Position numbers and translations under genes: made by a program
The notes under the pieces: generated by a model
The model's input: only the letters and a program-made list of their open reading frames with translations
The model's database searches: none
What the model was told of the DNA's origin: nothing
Shown: one piece after another, positions 30,895 through 39,834 of the stretch
Layout of the letters: every line of letters starts with the position of its first letter
How positions within the stretch are numbered: position 1 is the stretch's first letter
From: Citrobacter amalonaticus
GTDB taxonomy: Bacteria; Pseudomonadota; Gammaproteobacteria; Enterobacterales; Enterobacteriaceae
Length of the DNA: 64,000 nucleotides
Reading direction: 5' to 3'
NCBI RefSeq assembly: GCF_018323885.1
Contig: NZ_AP024585.1
Span: 1,178,001 to 1,242,000 of the forward strand

Positions 30895-32190
30895 GTGCTG
30901 GAACGGCTGTCATGGAAAAGGTTGGTGCTGGAGCTGATACTTTGCTGTATCCCGGCCTTCATCCTAAGTGCATTTTTTGGTTACCTGCCGTGGTTTTTAC
31001 TGGCATCGGTAACTGGACTGCTTATCTGGCATTTCTGGAACTTATTACGTCTCTCATGGTGGCTGTGGGTCGACAGAAGCATGACGCCGCCGCCGGGACG
31101 AGGCAGTTGGGAACCGCTGCTGTACGGTTTGCATCAGATGCAACTGCGCAATAAAAAGCGTCGTCGCGAGCTGGGCAATCTGATTAAACGCTTTCGCAGC
31201 GGGGCGGAGTCGCTGCCCGATGCGGTGGTATTGACCACCGAAGAGGGGGGGATCTTCTGGTGTAACGGTCTGGCGCAACAGGTGCTGGGCTTACGCTGGC
31301 CGGACGATAGCGGACAGAACATCCTTAACCTGCTGCGCTACCCGGAGTTTACGCAGTACCTCAAGCAGCGGGACTTCAGTCGACCGCTGAATCTGGTGCT
31401 TAATACTGGGCGACATCTGGAAATTCGCGTTATGCCGTATACCGATAAGCAACTGCTTATGGTGGCGCGCGACATGACCCAGATGCACCAGCTCGAAGGC
31501 GCAAGACGTAATTTCTTCGCCAACGTGAGCCACGAGCTGCGTACCCCGCTTACGGTGTTGCAGGGCTATCTTGAAATGATGCACGAGCAGACGCTGGAAG
31601 GGGCAACGCGCGAAAAAGCGCTGTTAACGATGCGCGACCAGACCTCGCGCATGGAAGGACTGGTAAAACAGTTGCTCACGCTGTCGAAAATTGAAGCCGC
31701 ACCGACGCTTTTGCTCAATGAACAGGTCGATGTGCCGATGATATTGCGCATGGTCGAACGCGAGGCGCAGACGCTCAGTCAGCAGAAGCACACTTTTAGC
31801 TTTGAGGTGGATAACCAGCTGAAAGTGCTGGGGAATGAAGAACAACTGCGTAGCGCGATGTCCAACCTGGTGTATAACGCGGTGAACCATACGCCAGCGG
31901 GAACCCATATCACCGTCTGCTGGCAGACGGTACCGCACGGCGCGGAGTTTAGCGTGGAGGATAACGGACCGGGCATTGCGCCGGAACATATCCCGCGGTT
32001 AACGGAGCGATTTTATCGCGTTGATAAAGCGCGTTCGCGGCAAACGGGCGGCAGTGGACTGGGGCTGGCTATCGTCAAACACGCGGTGAATCATCATGAA
32101 AGTCGCCTGATGATCGACAGTCAACTGGGTAAAGGGACGCGCTTTAGTTTTGTGCTGCCGGAACGATTAATTGCCAAAAAAAGTGCTTAA
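30895..32190 (+). CDS. phoR: Phosphate sensor histidine kinase PhoR
   Basis: A 431-residue inner-membrane kinase/phosphatase for PhoB, controlled in E. coli by the Pst transporter and PhoU. Two hydrophobic helices (about 10-30 and 34-58) are followed by a PAS domain (about 95-195), the phosphorylated His213 in [10 protein letters not shown] and the ATPase motifs [16 protein letters not shown] and GGSGLGLAI. Translation starts at GTG (30895) after AGGGAGAG, as in E. coli. A terminator follows directly. Confidence 0.96.
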   Translation: MLERLSWKRLVLELILCCIPAFILSAFFGYLPWFLLASVTGLLIWHFWNLLRLSWWLWVDRSMTPPPGRGSWEPLLYGLHQMQLRNKKRRRELGNLIKRFRSGAESLPDAVVLTTEEGGIFWCNGLAQQVLGLRWPDDSGQNILNLLRYPEFTQYLKQRDFSRPLNLVLNTGRHLEIRVMPYTDKQLLMVARDMTQMHQLEGARRNFFANVSHELRTPLTVLQGYLEMMHEQTLEGATREKALLTMRDQTSRMEGLVKQLLTLSKIEAAPTLLLNEQVDVPMILRMVEREAQTLSQQKHTFSFEVDNQLKVLGNEEQLRSAMSNLVYNAVNHTPAGTHITVCWQTVPHGAEFSVEDNGPGIAPEHIPRLTERFYRVDKARSRQTGGSGLGLAIVKHAVNHHESRLMIDSQLGKGTRFSFVLPERLIAKKSA

Positions 32191-32215
32191 AGTGCAATCG
32201 TAAGGTTTTCTTTCC

Positions 32216-32246
32216 ATAAGCCAGCCAATGCTGGCTTATTTTCTTT
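32216..32246 (+). terminator. Rho-independent terminator after phoR
   Basis: Perfect 10-bp stem ATAAGCCAGC (32216-32225) with GCTGGCTTAT (32230-32239), CAAT loop, followed by TTTCTTT. Confidence 0.85.
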
Positions 32247-32596
32247 GCGGCTAAGATAAGTCTGCTGAATTTATCAACGTCTGGTTGTTTTTTGTTCGCA
32301 TGATAAGCCATGACTTTTTCTGTAGTATGGTGTTTTACACTGGTATGAGATTTGATATCACTATAATCTTCCGGTTTTTGGATCCCTCCTTGCTTTAAAA
32401 CGTTATAAGCGTTTAAATTGCGCCCCAGATGCTGTCAGACTGACTGTATTCAGGCGGTAAATCGAAAAACTATTCTCTGCTTTCCAGGTTATGGGAGATA
32501 TCCCTCTGGAATAGCTTAAAAAAACCGCTGTTTCTTCCCGCTGGGAAAGACATCACGTTAATTTAATCAACACCACATCCACAGGCCGTAAGCTTT
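32247..32596 (+). other. Intergenic region upstream of brnQ
   Basis: About 350 bp without a gene. It is moderately AT-rich and must contain the brnQ promoter. A TATAAT at about 32361-32366 is a possible -10, but the nearest TTTACA lies too far upstream to pair with it. A short imperfect hairpin, TCTTCCC/GGGAAAGA, lies near 32532-32549. No operator is recognised. Confidence 0.4.
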
Positions 32597-33916
32597 ATGA
32601 CCCATCAGTTAAAATCGCGCGATATTATTGCGCTGGGCTTTATGACTTTTGCGCTGTTCGTCGGCGCAGGGAACATCATCTTTCCTCCAATGGTTGGTTT
32701 GCAGGCAGGCGAAAACGTCTGGATGGCGGCATTCGGTTTTCTGATCACCGCTGTTGGGCTACCAGTGCTGACCGTTATCGCGCTGGCGAAAGTCGGTGGT
32801 GGTGTTGATAGTCTGAGTACCCCTATCGGTAAAGTCGCTGGCGTTTTGTTGGCGACTGTCTGCTATCTGGCCGTCGGGCCGTTATTCGCCACGCCGCGCA
32901 CCGCGACGGTCTCTTTTGAAGTGGGGATCGCCCCGCTGACCGGCGATTCGGCTATGCCACTGCTTATCTACAGCGTGGTCTATTTTTCCATTGTCATTCT
33001 GGTCTCGCTCTATCCGGGTAAACTGCTGGATACCGTGGGTAACTTCCTGGCGCCGCTGAAGATTCTGGCGCTGATTGTGCTCTCCGTTGCGGCCATCATC
33101 TGGCCTGCCGGTCCGATCAGCCATGCGATGGAAGCGTACCAGACCGCCGCGTTCTCCAATGGTTTCGTTAATGGCTACCTGACGATGGATACGCTGGGCG
33201 CGATGGTCTTTGGCATCGTTATTGTTAACGCCGCGCGTTCTCGCGGCGTAACCGAAGCGCGTCTGCTGACCCGTTACACCGTCTGGGCTGGCCTGATGGC
33301 GGGCGTCGGATTAACGCTGCTGTACCTGGCGCTGTTCCGTCTCGGATCTGACAGCGCTACACTGGTCGATCAGTCGGCGAACGGCGCGGCGATCCTGCAT
33401 GCCTATGTTCAGCACACCTTTGGCGGTGCAGGCAGCCTGCTGCTGGCGGCACTGATCTTTATCGCCTGTCTGGTAACGGCGGTCGGCCTGACCTGCGCTT
33501 GTGCCGAATTCTTCGCCCAGTATGTGCCGCTCTCCTACCGCACACTGGTGTTTATTCTTGGCGGCTTCTCAATGGTGGTGTCCAACCTGGGGCTCAGCCA
33601 TCTGATTCAGATCTCTATTCCGGTGCTGACGGCGATCTACCCGCCGTGTATCGCACTGGTTGTATTAAGTTTTACCCGCTCATGGTGGCATAATTCGACC
33701 CGCGTCATTGCTCCGGCAATGTTTATCAGCCTGATTTTTGGTATCCTTGATGGTATTAAAGCATCGGCAATCGGCGACGTGTTACCAGCCTGGACCCAGC
33801 GCTTACCGCTGGCGGAACAAGGTCTGGCGTGGTTAATGCCCACTGTCGTGATGGTGGTCCTGGCGGTTGTCTGGGATCGCGCAGCAGGTCGACAGGTGAC
33901 CTCCAGCGCACACTAA
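32597..33916 (+). CDS. brnQ: Branched-chain amino acid transporter BrnQ
   Basis: A 439-residue inner-membrane sodium-coupled carrier (LIVCS family) for leucine, isoleucine and valine. It has about 12 hydrophobic helices; conserved segments include [16 protein letters not shown] at the N-terminus and [14 protein letters not shown]. Length equals E. coli BrnQ. A terminator separates it from proY, the next transporter gene. Confidence 0.96.
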   Translation: MTHQLKSRDIIALGFMTFALFVGAGNIIFPPMVGLQAGENVWMAAFGFLITAVGLPVLTVIALAKVGGGVDSLSTPIGKVAGVLLATVCYLAVGPLFATPRTATVSFEVGIAPLTGDSAMPLLIYSVVYFSIVILVSLYPGKLLDTVGNFLAPLKILALIVLSVAAIIWPAGPISHAMEAYQTAAFSNGFVNGYLTMDTLGAMVFGIVIVNAARSRGVTEARLLTRYTVWAGLMAGVGLTLLYLALFRLGSDSATLVDQSANGAAILHAYVQHTFGGAGSLLLAALIFIACLVTAVGLTCACAEFFAQYVPLSYRTLVFILGGFSMVVSNLGLSHLIQISIPVLTAIYPPCIALVVLSFTRSWWHNSTRVIAPAMFISLIFGILDGIKASAIGDVLPAWTQRLPLAEQGLAWLMPTVVMVVLAVVWDRAAGRQVTSSAH

Positions 33917-33935
33917 GATTGCGGAAAAGTGTTTT

Positions 33936-33970
33936 AACCACGGGGCTATTACTGGCCCCGTGGTTTTTTA
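33936..33970 (+). terminator. Rho-independent terminator between brnQ and proY
   Basis: Perfect 11-bp stem AACCACGGGGC (33936-33946) with GCCCCGTGGTT (33955-33965), 8-nt loop, and a continuing T-run to 33970. Confidence 0.88.
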
Positions 33971-33993
33971 TTGTGTTGATGGGTTAGGAATCG

Positions 33994-35331
33994 ATGGAAA
34001 GTAATAACAAGCTGAAGCGTGGGCTAAGCACCCGACACATTCGCTTTATGGCCCTGGGCTCAGCCATTGGCACCGGGCTGTTTTATGGCTCTGCGGATGC
34101 CATTAAAATGGCCGGGCCAAGCGTGCTGCTGGCCTACATTATTGGCGGGGTGGCGGCCTATATCATTATGCGTGCGTTGGGTGAAATGTCGGTACACAAC
34201 CCTTCTGCCAGCTCCTTTTCGCGCTATGCGCAGGAAAACCTCGGCCCGCTCGCCGGTTACATTACCGGCTGGACCTACTGTTTTGAAATCCTGATTGTCG
34301 CCATTGCCGACGTGACCGCATTCGGCATTTATATGGGCGTCTGGTTTCCGACGGTGCCGCACTGGATCTGGGTGCTCAGCGTGGTGCTGATCATCTGTGC
34401 CATCAACCTGATGAGCGTGAAAGTGTTTGGTGAACTGGAATTCTGGTTCTCCTTCTTTAAAGTCGCCACCATCATCATCATGATCGTGGCTGGTTTCGGT
34501 ATCATCATCTGGGGGATTGGCAACGGTGGACAACCGACCGGGATCCATAACCTGTGGAGCAACGGCGGCTTCTTCAGCAACGGCTGGCTGGGGATGGTGA
34601 TGTCGTTGCAGATGGTGATGTTTGCCTACGGCGGTATTGAAATTATTGGTATCACTGCCGGCGAAGCGAAAGACCCGGAGAAATCCATTCCGCGCGCGAT
34701 TAACTCGGTGCCCATGCGTATTCTGGTGTTCTACGTGGGGACGCTGTTTGTCATTATGTCTATCTACCCGTGGAACCAGGTGGGAACCGATGGCAGCCCG
34801 TTTGTGCTGACCTTCCAGCATCTCGGTATTACCTTTGCCGCCAGCATTCTTAACTTTGTGGTGCTGACGGCGTCACTGTCGGCGATCAACTCTGACGTCT
34901 TTGGCGTCGGTCGTATGCTGCACGGGATGGCGGAGCAGGGCAGTGCGCCAAAAGTGTTCGCCAAAACCTCGCGTCGGGGGATCCCGTGGGTCACGGTGAT
35001 GGTGATGACTATCGCTCTGCTGTTTGCGGTGTATCTGAACTACATCATGCCGGAGAATGTTTTCCTGGTGATTGCGTCGCTGGCGACCTTCGCGACGGTC
35101 TGGGTGTGGATTATGATCCTGCTGTCGCAAATCGCGTTCCGTCGTCGTCTGCCGCCGGAAGAGGTGAAAGCGCTGAAGTTTAAAGTGCCGGGCGGCGTGG
35201 CAACAACCATTGTAGGCCTGATTTTCCTCGTCTTTATCATCGGACTGATTGGCTATCATCCCGACACCCGCATCTCGCTGTACGTGGGCTGTGGCTGGAT
35301 TGTTCTGCTGATGATTGGCTGGATGTTCTAG
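33994..35331 (+). CDS. proY: Cryptic proline permease ProY, shortened by an amber codon
   Basis: Amino acid permease of the APC family with about 12 hydrophobic helices, starting [21 protein letters not shown]. In Salmonella ProY is a cryptic proline transporter. The reading frame stops at TAG (35329-35331) after residue 445, GWMF. In the same frame the next 12 codons (CGT at 35332 to TAA at 35365-35367) encode RRHDRQMEQAQ, matching the expected E. coli tail KRRHDRQ..., so the TAG stands where AAG (Lys) would be. All membrane helices are retained and only the cytoplasmic tail is lost, so the protein may still work. Start ATG follows TTAGGAAT. Confidence 0.9.
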   Translation: MESNNKLKRGLSTRHIRFMALGSAIGTGLFYGSADAIKMAGPSVLLAYIIGGVAAYIIMRALGEMSVHNPSASSFSRYAQENLGPLAGYITGWTYCFEILIVAIADVTAFGIYMGVWFPTVPHWIWVLSVVLIICAINLMSVKVFGELEFWFSFFKVATIIIMIVAGFGIIIWGIGNGGQPTGIHNLWSNGGFFSNGWLGMVMSLQMVMFAYGGIEIIGITAGEAKDPEKSIPRAINSVPMRILVFYVGTLFVIMSIYPWNQVGTDGSPFVLTFQHLGITFAASILNFVVLTASLSAINSDVFGVGRMLHGMAEQGSAPKVFAKTSRRGIPWVTVMVMTIALLFAVYLNYIMPENVFLVIASLATFATVWVWIMILLSQIAFRRRLPPEEVKALKFKVPGGVATTIVGLIFLVFIIGLIGYHPDTRISLYVGCGWIVLLMIGWMF

Positions 35332-35373
35332 CGTCGCCACGATCGCCAGATGGAGCAAGCGCAGTAAGATTGT

Positions 35374-35399
35374 ACCGGGTGGCGTGAATGCCATCCGGT
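35374..35399. repeat. REP-like palindrome after proY
   Basis: ACCGGGTGGC (35374-35383) and GCCATCCGGT (35390-35399) with a GTGAAT loop, a REP-type element. It lies seven bases after the ancestral proY stop and just upstream of the MalT boxes. Confidence 0.6.
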
Positions 35400-35404
35400 C
35401 ATTT

Positions 35405-35427
35405 CTCCTCCCCCGAACTCCTCCCCC
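35405..35427 (-). promoter_or_regulatory. Two MalT boxes upstream of malZ
   Basis: CTCCTCCCCC occurs at 35405-35414 and again at 35418-35427. On the minus strand each reads GGGGGAGGAG, close to the MalT consensus GGGGA(T/G)GAGG. The 13-bp spacing puts both on about the same face. They support maltose-regulon control of malZ. Confidence 0.75.
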
Positions 35428-35504
35428 AATAAACCTTCAGATGATGAGTTATCCTGTAAATCGCTATGGCAAGGTGTGCTCATTTTCATCAAAGGGGATA
35501 CGTG

Positions 35505-37322
35505 ATGTTGAACGCCTGGCACCTACCGGTTGCCCCATTTGTTAAGCAAAACAAAGACCAACTGGCCATTACGCTCTGGCTGACGGGGGAGAACCTGCCG
35601 CAGCGCGTCACGCTGCGTGCGGAGAATGACAACGAAGAAATTGCGCTGGCGATGCATAAATTACGCACGCAGCCGTTCCCGGGCGTGACCGCCTGGCGTG
35701 CGGCGATTGATCTTCGCAGCGGGCAGCCGCGTCGGCGCTACAGCTTCAAACTGCTCTGGATCGATCGCCAGTTGTGGTTTACACCGCTTGGGTTCAGCCG
35801 TTTTCCGCCTGCTCGTCTGGAGCAATTTGCCGTAGATGCACCGGACAGCGGGCCGCAGTGGGTGGCCGATCAGGTTTTCTACCAAATCTTTCCTGACCGT
35901 TTTGCCCGCAGTTCGTCACGCGACGCAGAGCAGGATAAGGTCTATTACCATCACGCCGCCGGGCAGGAGATTGTGCTACGTGACTGGGATGAACCGGTGA
36001 CTGCGCAGGCTGGCGGCTCCACGTTTTATGGCGGCGACCTCGACGGTATCAGCGAAAAGCTGCCGTACCTGAAAAAACTGGGCGTCACCGCGCTGTACCT
36101 GAACCCTGTGTTTACTGCGCCGAGCGTGCATAAGTACGACACCGAAGATTATCGCCATGTTGATCCGCAGTTTGGCGGCGATCAGGCGTTAATGCGTCTG
36201 CGGCAGAAAACGCAGCAGCAGGGAATGCGGCTGGTGCTGGACGGCGTGTTTAACCATAGCGGCGACTCTCATACATGGTTCGATCGTTATCAGCGCGGCT
36301 CCGGCGGCGCGTGCCATAACCCAGAATCACCCTGGCGTGACTGGTACAGCTTTTCGCCAGACGGCGTTGCGCTGGACTGGCTGGGATACGCCAGTCTGCC
36401 GAAGCTGGATTATCAGTCCGAAAGTCTGGTCAACGAAATATATCGCGGCGAAGACAGCATCGTTCGTCACTGGCTGAAAGCGCCGTGGAACATGGACGGC
36501 TGGCGGCTCGATGTCGTGCATATGCTGGGTGAAGCGGGCGGAGCGCGTAACAACCTTAAGCATGTCGCCGGGATCGTTCAGGCGGCGAAGGAAACGCAGC
36601 CAGAAGCCTACGTCTTTGGCGAACACTTTGGTGACGCGCGACAGTGGCTGCAGGCGGATGCAGAAGATGCTGCGATGAACTATCGTGGCTTCACCTTTCC
36701 GCTGTGGGGGTTTCTTGCCAATACCGATATCTCTTACGATCCTCAGCAGATTGACGCGCAGACCTGCATGGCGTGGATGGAAAACTATCGCGCCGGGCTC
36801 TCTCATCAGCAGCAACTGAGGATGTTCAACCAGCTCGACAGTCATGATACCGCCCGTTTCAAGTCGCTACTGGGCAACGATGTCGCCCGCCTGCCGCTGG
36901 CGGTAGTCTGGCTGTTTAGCTGGCCCGGCGTGCCCTGTATCTATTATGGCGATGAGGTGGGACTGGATGGCGATAACGATCCGTTCTGCCGCAAGACGTT
37001 TCCCTGGCAGGCGGAAAAACAGGATGTCACATTGCTTGCCCTGTACCAGCGGATGGCGAAACTGAGGCATAGTATCCCGGCGTTACGCTACGGTGGGTGC
37101 CAGGTGGTTTATGCGGAAGACAACGTAGTGGTATTTTTGCGCGTCTACCAGCAGCAGCGCGTGCTGGTAGCCATTAACCGCGGAGAGGCGTGTGAGGTGG
37201 TGCTCCCAGCGTCACCGCTGCTGAACGTAACAGAATGGCGTTGTAAAGAAGGAAAAGGGCAGCTGGTTGAGGACGTCCTGTCGCTGCCGACGATTTCCGC
37301 CACCCTCTGGCTGAATCACTGA
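35505..37322 (+). CDS. malZ: Maltodextrin glucosidase MalZ
   Basis: A 605-residue cytoplasmic GH13 enzyme that releases glucose from the reducing end of maltodextrins. An N-terminal beta domain (about 1-120) precedes the (beta/alpha)8 barrel. Catalytic residues are Asp336 (GWRLDVVH), Glu373 (FGEHFG) and Asp448 (LDSHDTAR). The ATG at 35505 follows AAAGGGGATACGTG and matches the E. coli start. Its last seven bases overlap the end of the LysR-family gene on the other strand. Confidence 0.96.
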   Translation: MLNAWHLPVAPFVKQNKDQLAITLWLTGENLPQRVTLRAENDNEEIALAMHKLRTQPFPGVTAWRAAIDLRSGQPRRRYSFKLLWIDRQLWFTPLGFSRFPPARLEQFAVDAPDSGPQWVADQVFYQIFPDRFARSSSRDAEQDKVYYHHAAGQEIVLRDWDEPVTAQAGGSTFYGGDLDGISEKLPYLKKLGVTALYLNPVFTAPSVHKYDTEDYRHVDPQFGGDQALMRLRQKTQQQGMRLVLDGVFNHSGDSHTWFDRYQRGSGGACHNPESPWRDWYSFSPDGVALDWLGYASLPKLDYQSESLVNEIYRGEDSIVRHWLKAPWNMDGWRLDVVHMLGEAGGARNNLKHVAGIVQAAKETQPEAYVFGEHFGDARQWLQADAEDAAMNYRGFTFPLWGFLANTDISYDPQQIDAQTCMAWMENYRAGLSHQQQLRMFNQLDSHDTARFKSLLGNDVARLPLAVVWLFSWPGVPCIYYGDEVGLDGDNDPFCRKTFPWQAEKQDVTLLALYQRMAKLRHSIPALRYGGCQVVYAEDNVVVFLRVYQQQRVLVAINRGEACEVVLPASPLLNVTEWRCKEGKGQLVEDVLSLPTISATLWLNH

Positions 37323-38218
37323 TACAACTGCGCGATGTCGCGGCTGGCAAGCAGCGTTTCCCGCCACCACTGCTGCGCCAGCCCGTGGCTACCATCGCGC
37401 CATGCCATATAGGCGACATCTTTTTCGCGAAAAGAGATGACGTTTTTTTCGACCAGTTCGCCCGTGGCAAGCCACGGGCTGGCGATATGCCGCGGGAGAA
37501 AACCGCAGCCCATCCCGGCGCGCAGCAGCGCCACTTTACTGTGAAAATCGTCAACATGGATTTGCGGCTGTTCTTCCATCAGGTTGGTTTGCAGCGGATG
37601 GCAAAAACGCGCGCTGTCGCTGATGACAATGGCGCGGTGCAGGCAGAGTTGTTCATTCGTCAGTCTGTCAGAGAGTGCGGCCAGCGGATGATTGGGCGCC
37701 ACCACAAAAACATTATCCAGAGTCCCTAACATTTTGTAGGACCACGCGGCAGAGGTCGGTGGTTCGTTAATCGCGCCAAGAATGATATCCGCGCCATTAT
37801 GCGTGAGCTCTTCCCATGACCCTGCCAGCGTGTGATACGAAAATTTAAGCAGCGTTTGTTTGTTCAGCGCGTGGAAGGCGTCGATGAGAGGTAACACCAC
37901 CTCAAAGGGGAAGGAAACATCCAGCGCAATGACCAGCTCTTTTTCCCAACCGGAGCTCAGTTGCAGCGCCTGCTTTTCCAGATCTTTTGCCGCACTGAGC
38001 AACAAACGCCCCTTTTCCAGCATCATCAGTCCGGTGTCGGTGAATTTGGCCCGATGCCCGGAGCGGTCAAGCAGCTCGATGTTCAGGTCTTTTTCCAGCT
38101 TCTGAATCATATAGCTGAGCGCCGCGGGCGTCTTAAACAACGATTCGGCAGCGGCGGCAAAAGTACCGTATTTGTCGATAGCGTCCAGGATAAGCAGAAC
38201 GTCCAGATTAATGCGCAT
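37316..38218 (-). CDS. LysR-family transcriptional regulator
   Basis: A 300-residue LysR-type regulator. Residues 1-60 form the winged helix-turn-helix ([17 protein letters not shown], then the recognition helix [16 protein letters not shown]); the rest (about 90-290) is the inducer-binding domain. The ATG at 38218 ([15 protein letters not shown]) was chosen because the usual LysR N-terminus starts there; the open frame runs 30 codons further up. It is divergent from the hydrolase-ABM-amidohydrolase operon and probably regulates it. The inducer is unknown. The gene ends seven bases inside malZ. Confidence 0.88.
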   Translation of the reverse strand: MRINLDVLLILDAIDKYGTFAAAAESLFKTPAALSYMIQKLEKDLNIELLDRSGHRAKFTDTGLMMLEKGRLLLSAAKDLEKQALQLSSGWEKELVIALDVSFPFEVVLPLIDAFHALNKQTLLKFSYHTLAGSWEELTHNGADIILGAINEPPTSAAWSYKMLGTLDNVFVVAPNHPLAALSDRLTNEQLCLHRAIVISDSARFCHPLQTNLMEEQPQIHVDDFHSKVALLRAGMGCGFLPRHIASPWLATGELVEKNVISFREKDVAYMAWRDGSHGLAQQWWRETLLASRDIAQLYQ

Positions 38219-38388
38219 AGGCTGAATATATCCCTGAAAGTAAACCTCACTGTTGTACCGAATAGCGATAAACAAAACCAGTGAATAAATTAGACGGAAG
38301 ATCCGCATTTTTTTGAAGGTGCCAGACTATATCGCCGGAAAAGGCTTATTTCATACGCTGGTAAGTTTTCTTTAATAAGTCGTTAGAA

Positions 38389-38466
38389 ATTTCCAACTAT
38401 ACTAAACAGGCTTTCTGATTCAGGATTTGATGGCTGACGGCGGATACCAGACGTCAATTTCTAACT
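38389..38466. promoter_or_regulatory. Divergent control region with repeated ATTTCYAACT
   Basis: The 269-bp gap between the LysR gene and the hydrolase gene contains ATTTCCAACT (38389-38398) and ATTTCTAACT (38457-38466) in direct orientation. The first is half of an imperfect palindrome, TTAGAAATTTCCAA (38383-38396), which abuts a TATACT hexamer at 38398-38403 that could be a -10. These are candidate regulator sites only. Confidence 0.4.
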
Positions 38467-38487
38467 CATTGATTAAGGAAGTATATT

Positions 38488-39129
38488 ATGTCTATTCGGG
38501 AACTGATTAATCCCTCTAACTCGACGCTCATTTTTATTGACCATCAGCCGCAAATGGCATTTGGGGTTGCGAATATTGATCGCCAGACGCTGAAAAATAA
38601 TACCGTCGCACTGGCGAAAGCAGGCAAAATATTTAATGTGCCGGTCATTTATACTTCAGTCGAAACAAAAAGTTTTAGTGGTTACATCTGGCCTGAGTTA
38701 CTGGCGGTGCATCCGGATGTGAAACCTATCGAACGTACTTCCATGAACTCCTGGGAAGACGCGGCCTTTGTGAAAGCGGTGGCGGCGACCGGGCGTAAAA
38801 AGCTGATTATCTCTGCGCTATGGACTGAAGTGTGCCTGACCTTCCCGGCACTGATGGCGCTGGAAGCCGGTTACGAAGTGTATGTGGTGACGGATACCTC
38901 CGGCGGTACCTCTGTTGATGCGCATGAGCGCGCGATCGATCGCATGGTGCAGGCCGGTGCCGTACCGGTGACCTGGCAGCAGGTTCTGCTGGAGTACCAG
39001 CGTGACTGGTCGCGCAAAGAGACCTATGACGCGGTGATGGATCTGGTTCGTGAACACAGCGGCGCTTACGGCATGGGCGTGGATTATGCCTACACGATGG
39101 TGCATGGCGCACCGGAGCGTAAGGCCTGA
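38488..39129 (+). CDS. YcaC-like isochorismatase-family hydrolase
   Basis: A 213-residue cysteine hydrolase of the isochorismatase superfamily, closest in style to YcaC. Asp18 (FIDHQPQ) and Cys116 (WTEVCLTFPAL) match the catalytic Asp and Cys. The segment RTSMNSWEDAAF is also characteristic. The substrate is unknown; relatives act on amides and related compounds. It is the first gene of a three-gene operon facing a LysR regulator. The ATG follows AAGGAAG. Confidence 0.85.
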   Translation: MSIRELINPSNSTLIFIDHQPQMAFGVANIDRQTLKNNTVALAKAGKIFNVPVIYTSVETKSFSGYIWPELLAVHPDVKPIERTSMNSWEDAAFVKAVAATGRKKLIISALWTEVCLTFPALMALEAGYEVYVVTDTSGGTSVDAHERAIDRMVQAGAVPVTWQQVLLEYQRDWSRKETYDAVMDLVREHSGAYGMGVDYAYTMVHGAPERKA

Positions 39130-39181
39130 TTCTGAATTAAAAACCAGGAAAATCAATTCATTGATTCTCGGCTGATAACCA

Positions 39182-39215
39182 CAAAGAAGGGAAAACCACC
39201 TTTTCCTTCTTTGTC
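39182..39215. other. Long hairpin between hydrolase and ABM genes
   Basis: ACAAAGAAGG (39182-39191) pairs with CCTTCTTTGT (39106+100, i.e. 39206-39215), extended by AAAA/TTTT across one bulged G, giving a 14-bp stem with a CCACC loop. No T-run follows on the plus strand. It may be a processing or stability element inside the operon. Confidence 0.45.
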
Positions 39216-39267
39216 AGCAGTCTGATGGCGGGGTAACCCGCCATTAACCTTCAGCAAGGAACCCGAC

Positions 39268-39813
39268 ATGGCGCAGAATAAACCTGTGACGCTGGTGATT
39301 ACGCATACTTTGCAGCCCAATCAGGCGGCGCGATATGAACAATGGCTGGGGAAAATTATGCCGGTTGCGGCGGAATTTCCCGGACACCTTGGCGCGAACG
39401 TCATTCGCCCGACGGACGGGCACAATCTGTGGAGCATCATCATTCGTTTCGACACGCTCGAGCATCTCTATAACTGGACGCAATCAGATACGCGACGGCT
39501 CCTGGTCGAAGAGATCGCTCCGCTGTTGGCGGAAGGCGATAAAACCGAGATCCACACCGAAGCGGCATTCTGGTTTACGCCCCCCGCGCCACACGTCCGT
39601 CAACCGCTGCGCTGGAAGCAGTTCCTGATCACTTTGCTGGTTATTTTTCCCAGCACTAATCTGGTGCCGTGGCTGACCGGCATGCTATTGCCGTCGCTGA
39701 AGGGAACGCTGTTACTGCATCTGATTAACGATGCCTGTGTGGTTGCGCTGGTGGTCTGGTTGTGGATGCCCATCGTAACCCGTCTGTTTGCCGGCTGGCT
39801 AAAAAAAGCCTGA
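39268..39813 (+). CDS. ABM-domain protein with C-terminal membrane helices (COG3224-like)
   Basis: A 181-residue protein. Residues about 5-105 form an antibiotic biosynthesis monooxygenase (ABM) ferredoxin-like domain (VTLVITHTLQPNQAARYEQW). Two hydrophobic helices follow (about 117-142 and 148-175), with the family segment RWKQFLITLLVIFPSTNLVPW. COG3224 proteins of this type are membrane-tethered with unknown function. It sits 138 bp after the hydrolase gene and 21 bp before the amidohydrolase gene, in the same direction, so a shared pathway is likely. The substrate is not known. Confidence 0.82.
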   Translation: MAQNKPVTLVITHTLQPNQAARYEQWLGKIMPVAAEFPGHLGANVIRPTDGHNLWSIIIRFDTLEHLYNWTQSDTRRLLVEEIAPLLAEGDKTEIHTEAAFWFTPPAPHVRQPLRWKQFLITLLVIFPSTNLVPWLTGMLLPSLKGTLLLHLINDACVVALVVWLWMPIVTRLFAGWLKKA

Positions 39814-39834
39814 TCGGCTTATCAGGAGAACGTT

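Noticed and set aside
39241..39267. Possible separate promoter for the ABM gene
   Set aside because: No -10/-35 pair is convincing; cotranscription with the hydrolase gene explains the layout.
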